Below the pieces are notes generated by a model. It had not been told where the DNA came from and made no database searches. It saw only the letters and a program-made list of their open reading frames with translations. Below are positions 58,097 through 64,000 of a DNA stretch of 64,000 bases, piece by piece (positions within the stretch are counted from its first letter, which is position 1; each line of letters opens with the position of its first letter). Where the stretch lies: contig NZ_VFAH01000005.1 in assembly GCF_008929045.1 (NCBI RefSeq), forward strand, positions 62,001 through 126,000, read 5' to 3'. A program made the translations under genes and the position numbers. Origin of the DNA: Noviherbaspirillum aerium (GTDB taxonomy: Bacteria; Pseudomonadota; Gammaproteobacteria; Burkholderiales; Burkholderiaceae_D).

Positions 58097-58957
58097 ATGA
58101 GTTCTCAGCACGCTGGCAAGGCGCCGTACTATTTCGTGCCCGGTCCGTCCAAGTGGCCGGTCCTGGCAGGTGCTTCGCTGCTCCTGACGATGGCAGGCGC
58201 ATCGGCATGGGTGAACGGTTACAACTGGGGTCCGATTGCCAATATCATCGGTGTCATCGCTACCGTGATCGTGCTGTTCAAATGGTTTGGCGAAGCCTTT
58301 GCGGAATCGGAAAGCGGCCTCTACAGCCCCCGTATCGACGTGTCGTTCCGCTGGAGCATGAGCTGGTTCATTTTCTCCGAAGTGATGTTCTTCGCAGGCT
58401 TCTTCGGCGCCTTGTTCTATGCGCGCAGCGTGACCATGCCATGGCTGGCCGACATCGATCACAAGCTGCTCTGGCCTGACTTCTCCGCGCAGTGGGGCAA
58501 CACCCCGGCAGGAACAATCGACCCGTTCACCAAGATGGGGCCGTTCCCGATTCCGACGATCAATACCGCGCTGCTGCTGCTGTCCGGTGTGACACTCACC
58601 ATTTCCCATCACGCACTGCGTGCGGGCGAGCGCGGCAAGACTGCGTTCTGGCTGCTGGCCACCATCGTTCTCGGCGCCATCTTCATGGGCTTCCAGGTGT
58701 ACGAGTACATGCATGCCTACAGCGATCTGAACCTGAAGCTGACTTCCGGCATCTATGGCTCCACCTTCTTCATGCTGACCGGTTTCCACGGGTTCCATGT
58801 GACCCTGGGCGCGATCATGCTGGCTGTCGTGCTGTATCGACTCATGAAAGGGCACTTCACGCCGGATAACCACTTTGGTTTTGAAGGCGCCGCATGGTAC
58901 TGGCACTTCGTCGACGTTGTCTGGCTCGGTCTCTACGTCGTCGTGTACTGGCTGTAA
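58097..58957 (+). CDS. ctaE: Cytochrome c oxidase subunit III
   Basis: A 286-residue seven-helix subunit. Family motifs: PGPSKWPVLAGASLLL, SMSWFIFSEVMFFAGFFGALFYAR, LLSGVTLTISHHAL, GFHGFHVTLGAIML, and WYWHFVDVVWLGLY. ATG 58097 with GGGAGA upstream is preferred to ATG 58091. The gene ends before a strong terminator. Confidence 0.96.
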   Translation: MSSQHAGKAPYYFVPGPSKWPVLAGASLLLTMAGASAWVNGYNWGPIANIIGVIATVIVLFKWFGEAFAESESGLYSPRIDVSFRWSMSWFIFSEVMFFAGFFGALFYARSVTMPWLADIDHKLLWPDFSAQWGNTPAGTIDPFTKMGPFPIPTINTALLLLSGVTLTISHHALRAGERGKTAFWLLATIVLGAIFMGFQVYEYMHAYSDLNLKLTSGIYGSTFFMLTGFHGFHVTLGAIMLAVVLYRLMKGHFTPDNHFGFEGAAWYWHFVDVVWLGLYVVVYWL

Positions 58958-58973
58958 TACAGGCACCGCAATG

Positions 58974-59002
58974 AAAAAGCCGCACTACGGTGCGGCTTTT
59001 TT
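58974..59002 (+). terminator. Rho-independent terminator after ctaE
   Basis: AAAAAGCCGCAC (58974-58985) and GTGCGGCTTTTT (58990-59001) with loop TACG. It separates the structural genes from the assembly genes further on. Confidence 0.92.
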
Positions 59003-59074
59003 ACTGGCTGGCCATGACTGCTTGAATATGACGGTTTGATTATGTTCACATAACCGGTGACCCGGCGGTCTTTC

Positions 59075-59275
59075 CTAGCGTATGCCGGTCGGCTGTATCC
59101 ATCCCTGGCTGTGCGCAACCAGAATCAGGATGAACAGGGTGATGGAGAAACCCACCCGAAATGCCAGTGCCTTCACAGTACGATTGCTTTTGCCTTTGTC
59201 TTTCATCAGGAACAGCAGTGCGGAGCCAAGACTCAGCAAAATGAGGACAAAGGCGAGGGCGACAAGAATTTTCAT
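59075..59275 (-). CDS. Twin-transmembrane protein, DUF2909 family
   Basis: A 66-residue protein with two helices (KILVALAFVLILLSLGSALLFL and GFSITLFILILVAHSQGW) joined by a basic loop (KDKGKSNRT). It faces the operon in the opposite direction between the ctaE terminator and surf1, as is common in Burkholderiales. The ATG at 59275 is used. Function unknown, probably oxidase-associated. Confidence 0.85.
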   Translation of the reverse strand: MKILVALAFVLILLSLGSALLFLMKDKGKSNRTVKALAFRVGFSITLFILILVAHSQGWIQPTGIR

Positions 59276-59352
59276 CAACGTAGGCAGGGCAAGATGACCG
59301 AAGCTGCAGAGTATCCCAATGGTTTCTTCGGTGCGGTTAAAAAGACATTGTA

Positions 59353-60072
59353 ATGCGATTGACCTTCCGTTTCCGCCCGATTCCGTTCATTGCCGCCGTG
59401 ATTGTCGCAGCGATCGGCCTCATGCTTGGCAATTGGCAAACCCGCCGGGCGCATGAGAAGGAAGTTATTGAAGCCAGGCTGCTTGAACGTGCTCAAGCTC
59501 CGGCAGTTATTCTCGATGCCACGCTGAGAACTCCTGCCGAAATGGAATTTCGACGCGTCAGCGTCAAGGGCAGTTTTGTCGGCGGCTGGCATATCTACCT
59601 GGAGAACAGGCCCTACCAGGGCGCTCCGGGATTTTATGTACTGACCCCGTTGAAAATTGCCGGGTCCGACATGCATATTCTGGTAGTGCGAGGATGGGCC
59701 CGGCGGGATGTTTCGGACCGTACCAGATTGCCGCCCATCGCAACCCCGGCGGGCCAGGTGGAAGTATCCGGCATCGCGCGCGTCAATACCGGTCATGTTC
59801 TGCAACTCGGCACGGCAGAGCCGTTGAAGCCCAATGCCATCGTGCAGAACGTTGAAATAGGGGACATCAGCCGCGCAGCCGGGTTTGCATTGCAGCCCTT
59901 CGTTATCGAACAGACATCGGAGGCGGCCGACGGCCTGGTTCGCGACTGGCCGCGACCTTCGTCCGGCGCGGACAAGCACCGCGGCTATGCCTTTCAGTGG
60001 TATGCACTGGCAGCCACCGCCCTTTTATTTTTTGTCGTCACAGGATTTCGACGTGGAAGAAGCTCAACGTAA
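59353..60072 (+). CDS. SURF1 oxidase assembly protein
   Basis: A 239-residue protein with an N-terminal and a C-terminal helix around a periplasmic domain. Signature parts: MLGNWQTRRAHEKEVIEARL, EFRRVSVKGSF, YLENRPYQGAPGFYVLTPL, VRGWARRDV and GYAFQWYALA. SURF1/Shy1 proteins help haem a insertion into subunit I. It overlaps the next gene by 20 bases, so translation is coupled. Confidence 0.94.
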   Translation: MRLTFRFRPIPFIAAVIVAAIGLMLGNWQTRRAHEKEVIEARLLERAQAPAVILDATLRTPAEMEFRRVSVKGSFVGGWHIYLENRPYQGAPGFYVLTPLKIAGSDMHILVVRGWARRDVSDRTRLPPIATPAGQVEVSGIARVNTGHVLQLGTAEPLKPNAIVQNVEIGDISRAAGFALQPFVIEQTSEAADGLVRDWPRPSSGADKHRGYAFQWYALAATALLFFVVTGFRRGRSST

Positions 60073-60643
60073 AAATTCCGGCCGCTGGAAGCTGTTTGCG
60101 GTGATTGCAGTGTGCGCATCGCCGCTCATTGCCTCGTACCTGACCTACTACGTCATCAAGCCCGAGGGCCGTACGAACTATGGTGCCCTGATCGATCCCC
60201 GCGCTCATCCGATGCCGTCGCTCAATGCAACCGAACTCGATGGCAAGCCCGCCAGCCTTCAGCAGTTCAAGGGCAAGTGGCTCATGGTGTTTGCGAACGG
60301 TGGCGAGTGCGAAGAATCATGCCGCAAGCGCCTGCATGACATGCGGCAGCTGAGGCTGGCACAAGGCAAGGAAATGGATCGTATCGAGCGGATCTGGCTG
60401 ATCACCGACCGGCAGCCGCTCGACACCGTGCTGATGCGCGAATACGACGGCACCCACATGCTGCGCTCCGATCCGCAGCAGCTGAAAGCCTGGCTGCCCA
60501 GTGAGCAGGCTTCCGCCTATACCGATCACATCTACATGATCGATCCGCTTGGAAACCTAATGATGCGCTTTCCCAAGGATGCGGACCCCAACAAGATCAA
60601 GAAGGATCTGTCGAAGCTGCTCAAGGCTTCGCGGATAGGTTAG
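60053..60643 (+). CDS. SCO-like thioredoxin-fold membrane protein
   Basis: A 196-residue protein starting at GTG 60053 with AGGA upstream. One transmembrane helix (FAVIAVCASPLIASYLTYY), then a thioredoxin-like domain with a CxxxC motif in GGECEESCRKRLHDMRQ, and YMIDPLGNLMMRFP. It resembles Sco but has CEESC instead of CPxxC and no equivalent of the copper-binding His seen in sco at 62667. Its place between surf1 and ctaA suggests a thiol-reducing or assembly role for CuA. Confidence 0.82.
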   Translation: MEEAQRKNSGRWKLFAVIAVCASPLIASYLTYYVIKPEGRTNYGALIDPRAHPMPSLNATELDGKPASLQQFKGKWLMVFANGGECEESCRKRLHDMRQLRLAQGKEMDRIERIWLITDRQPLDTVLMREYDGTHMLRSDPQQLKAWLPSEQASAYTDHIYMIDPLGNLMMRFPKDADPNKIKKDLSKLLKASRIG

Positions 60644-60660
60644 ACAGGTTAGGTGCGCAC

Positions 60661-61773
60661 ATGCTGATTCAACTTGGCTTGATGGGACTGCTTGCGGCAT
60701 TGCTGCCGCTGGCGATCGTCTGGGTATCGGGCGATGCCAACAAATACCGCAAACTTGTGTGGGTCACCGTCTTCCTGACGTTCGACTTGATCATGTTCGG
60801 CGCCTTTACCCGTCTGACCGACTCCGGGCTCGGATGTCCCGACTGGCCGGGCTGCTACGGCCATGCCAATCCGCTGCAGGCGCACGAGCATATCAGCGCC
60901 GCCGAAGCCGCCATGCCCACCGGTCCCGTGACCGTCGTGAAAGCCTGGATCGAAATGATTCATCGCTATCTCGCCATGGCGGTCGGCGTACTGATCATCG
61001 CGATCATGTCGATTGCCTGGCGCGGATGGATCAAGTCGCGCCGCTCCAATCCGCGGTTTGCGCCATGGCTGCCCACTTTTCTGTTCGGCTTCGTCTGCCT
61101 CCAGGGCGCATTCGGCGCCTGGACGGTCACCCTGAAATTGCAGCCGGTCATCGTCACCATCCATCTCCTGCTGGGACTTTTTCTGCTGCTGATGCTGGCC
61201 TGGCTTGGCGAGCGCGAAAATGCGCATCCGGCCATTTCACCCGGCGCCTCGCGCCTGCGGCTTCCGGCAACTTTGGCGCTCGTCCTGCTGTTCATCCAGA
61301 TCGCCTTGGGTGGCTGGGTGAGCACCAACTATGCGGCACTGGCCTGCACCGACTTTCCCTTATGTCATGGCAAGCTCCTGCCCGACATGGATTTCGACAA
61401 CGGATTCACCCTCTGGCGCCACCTGGGCAAGACGGCGGAAGGCGACTATCTGCCTTTCGCGGCACTGACGGCAATCCACTGGGTGCATCGCAACTTCGCC
61501 TTTGTTGTCGTGCTAGTCATTGCCTGGGCCGGGCACAAGGCCTTGCGTACCGAAGGCTTGCAAAAGCTTGGCAAGTGGCTTCTGCTGGCGGTCGGATTTC
61601 AATTCCTTACCGGCATGTCAACGATTTTCCTGAAGTGGCCGCTGGCGTTGGCGGTAGTGCACAACGGCGGCGCGGCCGTCCTTGTGCTGCTGCTCACCAT
61701 GCTAAACTATCGGGCTCGGATTCCCGACCAGGCCGCTGCGAGCCGCAGCGCAACGCAACTTTCGGCCGCATGA
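60661..61773 (+). CDS. ctaA: Haem A synthase
   Basis: Oxidises haem O to haem A. The 370-residue, eight-helix protein has haem-ligand His in [35 protein letters not shown] and [10 protein letters not shown]. It has [21 protein letters not shown] with the paired Cys, and [14 protein letters not shown]. Length is normal for the proteobacterial (Cox15-like) form. It is followed 7 bases later by ctaB. Confidence 0.96.
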   Translation: MLIQLGLMGLLAALLPLAIVWVSGDANKYRKLVWVTVFLTFDLIMFGAFTRLTDSGLGCPDWPGCYGHANPLQAHEHISAAEAAMPTGPVTVVKAWIEMIHRYLAMAVGVLIIAIMSIAWRGWIKSRRSNPRFAPWLPTFLFGFVCLQGAFGAWTVTLKLQPVIVTIHLLLGLFLLLMLAWLGERENAHPAISPGASRLRLPATLALVLLFIQIALGGWVSTNYAALACTDFPLCHGKLLPDMDFDNGFTLWRHLGKTAEGDYLPFAALTAIHWVHRNFAFVVVLVIAWAGHKALRTEGLQKLGKWLLLAVGFQFLTGMSTIFLKWPLALAVVHNGGAAVLVLLLTMLNYRARIPDQAAASRSATQLSAA

Positions 61774-61780
61774 CACTCAA

Positions 61781-62665
61781 GTGACTACCCTGACCGTACA
61801 AACCAACCGCCTGGCCCAGTACTGGGCCCTCACCAAGCCGCGCGTCACCCAGCTCGCCGTGTTCTGCGCGGTGATCGGGATGTTCCTTGCCGCCCCGGGC
61901 CTGCCTGACTGGCGTATTGTCGTTGCCGCCACGATCGGCATCTGGTTGCTGGCGGGCGCCGCCTTCGCCGTGAATTGCCTGGTCGAGCGGGAAATCGATT
62001 CGCGCATGGCGCGCACCGCAAGGCGGCCGATGGCCCGCGGCGAAATCACCGTGGCGCAGACGCTGGTCTTTTCCGGCGTGATCGGCGGCGCCGGGATGTG
62101 GATTCTTTTCAATTTTGTCAATCCGTTGACGATGTGGCTGACTTTCGCCACTTTCGTCGGCTACGCTGTGATTTACACAATGCTGCTCAAGCCGGCGACA
62201 CCGCAGAACATCGTGATCGGCGGACTTTCCGGCGCCATGCCGCCGGCGCTCGGATGGGCTGCTGTCGCCAATGATGTACCGATGCAGGCCTGGATCCTGG
62301 TGCTGATCATTTTCGTCTGGACGCCGCCGCACTTCTGGGCGCTCGCCCTGTACCGCCGGGATGATTATGCAAAATCCGGTTTGCCGATGCTGCCGGTGAC
62401 CCATGGGCTGAAGTTCACCCAGTTCCATATCTGGCTGTATACCATTGCCCTGGTGGCCACCACGATGCTGCCTTTCGCAGTGCAGATGAGCGGCCTTATC
62501 TATCTCGCCAGCGCCGTGGTGCTCGGGGTGATCTTCCTTTGGTACGCATGGCAGATCTATCGTCACTACACCGACCTGATCGCACGCAAGACCTTCGCCT
62601 ATTCGATCATCTACCTGTCGCTTCTGTTTGTCGCGCTGCTGGTCGATCACTACCTGAAAATCTGA
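61781..62665 (+). CDS. ctaB: Haem O synthase (protohaem IX farnesyltransferase)
   Basis: Transfers a farnesyl group to haem B. The 294-residue UbiA-family protein starts at GTG 61781. It has [42 protein letters not shown] (the prenyl-diphosphate Asp motif, here NxxxExxxD) and the second motif [19 protein letters not shown]. It leads by 1 base into the sco gene. Confidence 0.96.
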   Translation: MTTLTVQTNRLAQYWALTKPRVTQLAVFCAVIGMFLAAPGLPDWRIVVAATIGIWLLAGAAFAVNCLVEREIDSRMARTARRPMARGEITVAQTLVFSGVIGGAGMWILFNFVNPLTMWLTFATFVGYAVIYTMLLKPATPQNIVIGGLSGAMPPALGWAAVANDVPMQAWILVLIIFVWTPPHFWALALYRRDDYAKSGLPMLPVTHGLKFTQFHIWLYTIALVATTMLPFAVQMSGLIYLASAVVLGVIFLWYAWQIYRHYTDLIARKTFAYSIIYLSLLFVALLVDHYLKI

Positions 62666-62666
62666 T

Positions 62667-63296
62667 ATGCCAAATCGAATTCCGCGACGCGTCGCAGCAC
62701 TTATCCTCGCCAGTGCCGGCCTCCTGCTCTCCGCCTGCGACAAGCAGAGCGAAGGAGGCCAGATGCTGCTGTCTCCGGTGCAGTCCAGCTTCAAGAATAC
62801 GGACGTGACCGGACTGGAGTACGCCAAGGATTTCTCGCTTCCCGATTTCACTGGCAAGACACGCACGCTGGCCGAATTCAAGGGGAAGGCGGTGGTCGTC
62901 TTCTTTGGCTATACCCAGTGTCCCGATGTCTGTCCGACCACCATGACGGAAATGGCCAACGTGATGCAGCAGCTCGGACCGCAGGCCGACAAGGTTCAGG
63001 TCATTTTCATCACGGTGGACCCGGAGCGTGATACGCCGGAGCTGCTCTCGAAGTATGTGCCGGCATTCGACAAGCGCTTCATCGGACTCGTCGGCGACAA
63101 GGCCGCTACGGAAAAGGTGGCCAAGGACTTCAAGGTGTTTTATCAGAAGGTGCCGGGCAAGGAGCCGGGCAGCTACACGGTGGACCATACCGCCGGCAGC
63201 TATGTGTTTGACCCGCAGGGACGCATCAGGCTGTTCGTCAGGCATGGCCAAGGGACGGAACCCATCGTGCATGACTTGAAACAGCTGTTGTCATGA
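62667..63296 (+). CDS. sco: SCO1/SenC copper metallochaperone lipoprotein
   Basis: Delivers copper to or reduces the CuA site. The 209-residue protein has a lipoprotein signal (LILASAGLLLSAC). The thioredoxin fold has the copper motif CPDVC in GYTQCPDVCPTTM and the third ligand His in YTVDHTAGSYVFDP. FITVDPERDTPELL is a further family mark. It is the last gene of the operon, followed by the terminator 63381-63407. Confidence 0.95.
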   Translation: MPNRIPRRVAALILASAGLLLSACDKQSEGGQMLLSPVQSSFKNTDVTGLEYAKDFSLPDFTGKTRTLAEFKGKAVVVFFGYTQCPDVCPTTMTEMANVMQQLGPQADKVQVIFITVDPERDTPELLSKYVPAFDKRFIGLVGDKAATEKVAKDFKVFYQKVPGKEPGSYTVDHTAGSYVFDPQGRIRLFVRHGQGTEPIVHDLKQLLS

Positions 63297-63380
63297 CAGC
63301 CGCTCAGGCGCCAGTCACCCGAATGTGGCTTGATCAGTAAAGGGCAATACGCAAAGGGTAATAAAAGTTAAAGGCAAAAG

Positions 63381-63407
63381 AAAAGGCGCTCGGGTGAGCG
63401 CCTTTTT
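63381..63407. terminator. Bidirectional terminator between sco and rpoH
   Basis: AAAAGGCGCTC (63381-63391) and GAGCGCCTTTT (63396-63406) flank a 4-base loop, with A and T runs on both sides. It serves the convergent sco and rpoH genes. Confidence 0.9.
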
Positions 63408-63460
63408 GTTTCCTGCATCAGGTTCCGAGGTACGCCCCGGCTTCCCGTGCCGCTTTGGCT

Positions 63461-64000
63461 TCAGGCGTACGCCGCAAGCGTACCTTTCATCTTCTTCAAT
63501 GCCGCGCTTTCGATCTGGCGAATGCGTTCAGCCGATACGCCGAATTCGTCAGCCAGTTCATGCAGCGTGGCGCCCGAACCATCGTCGCTTGCAAGCCAGC
63601 GAGCTTCCACGATCCGGCGGGAACGCGGATCCAGCTTGCCGAGCGCAGTCTCAAGACCTTCCGTCTGCAGACGGTCATACTGCTGCGCTTCCAGCGCCCG
63701 GGTAGGCTCCTGCGCATCGGAAGACAGGTAGGCGATCGGTGCAAACTTGTCGTCTTCATCATCGCTCGGCGCATCCAAGGCAATATCATGGCCCGACATT
63801 CGGGTTTCCATTTCAATCACTTCTTCGCGCTTGACGTTCAATGACTTGGCCAAGTCGTCCACCTGGGCCGGCGTCATCGCATCGAGGCCTTCCTTGTGAC
63901 TGCGCAGATTGAAGAACAGCTTGCGCTGTGCCTTGGTCGTTGCCACCTTGACCAGGCGCCAGTTCTTCAGAATGTACTCATGCATCTCCGCCTTGATCCA
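63461..64000 (-). CDS. rpoH: RNA polymerase heat-shock sigma factor RpoH, 5' part outside the window
   Basis: C-terminal 180 residues of sigma-32. The region-2 end (HEYILKNWRLVKVATTKAQ, preceded by codons for WIKAEM at the window edge), the RpoH box (RKLFFNLR), region 3, and region 4 with DPRSRRIVEARWLASDDG and the HTH LHELADEFGVSAERIRQIESAALKKMK are visible. The frame is open at the window edge, so the first 100 or so residues lie beyond position 64000. It faces the oxidase operon. Confidence 0.95.
   Translation of the reverse strand, partial: WIKAEMHEYILKNWRLVKVATTKAQRKLFFNLRSHKEGLDAMTPAQVDDLAKSLNVKREEVIEMETRMSGHDIALDAPSDDEDDKFAPIAYLSSDAQEPTRALEAQQYDRLQTEGLETALGKLDPRSRRIVEARWLASDDGSGATLHELADEFGVSAERIRQIESAALKKMKGTLAAYA

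Overview
The window is about 64 kb of GC-rich chromosome from a betaproteobacterium of the order Burkholderiales, most like the Oxalobacteraceae (Herbaspirillum/Noviherbaspirillum type). This rests on gene content and order (DUF2244-ctaC-ctaD-ctaG-DUF2970-ctaE-surf1-ctaA-ctaB-sco facing rpoH; slt-GST-cca; a PhaM-type granule protein; paired DUF3108 proteins), not on a database search. I found no rRNA, tRNA, CRISPR array, insertion sequence or prophage.

Layout. 1-3918: end of a soluble lytic transglycosylase, a glutathione S-transferase and cca. 4437-18118: a 14-kb co-directional accessory block. It holds a thiamine-diphosphate enzyme, two overlapping citrate-synthase-like genes with degraded active sites, a TonB-dependent receptor, a PAPS-type sulfotransferase overlapping an APS kinase, a periplasmic binding protein, and a 1509-residue hybrid histidine kinase with GGDEF and EAL output. 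18342-31352: GNAT protein, divergent Lrp regulator/phenylalanine hydroxylase, EF-hand protein, diguanylate cyclase, DUF72 protein, kinase-universal stress protein fusion, phosphoesterase, queC, DUF3108 pair, PhaM-like protein and MFS transporter.

31532-42335: a 980-residue orphan protein behind a sequence resembling an HrpL hrp box (candidate type III effector), a desaturase/acyltransferase pair, then a QseB/PmrA-type two-component system. That system is flanked by three PmrA-box-like direct repeats, each followed by a small transcription unit rather than a normal gene. One of these looks like a small RNA with a strong terminator. An antiporter and a YbdK-type ligase follow.

42382-53496: MHYT-GGDEF-EAL protein, orphan barrel-like protein, a MerR/B12-binding regulator with the CarH-type W-x9-EH motif next to a diiron protein, heptose adenylyltransferase, asparaginase II, two probable copper-handling proteins, trmL, comF and a BioC-like methyltransferase. 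53785-63296: the complete aa3-type cytochrome c oxidase structural and assembly operon, including haem A synthesis and Sco. It ends at a terminator shared with the convergent rpoH, which is cut by the window edge.

The best candidates for undescribed biology are the thiamine-diphosphate/degenerate citrate synthase operon with its octanucleotide repeat, the two-component system with its small-transcript units, the hrp-box orphan, and the receptor-linked sulfonation pair.
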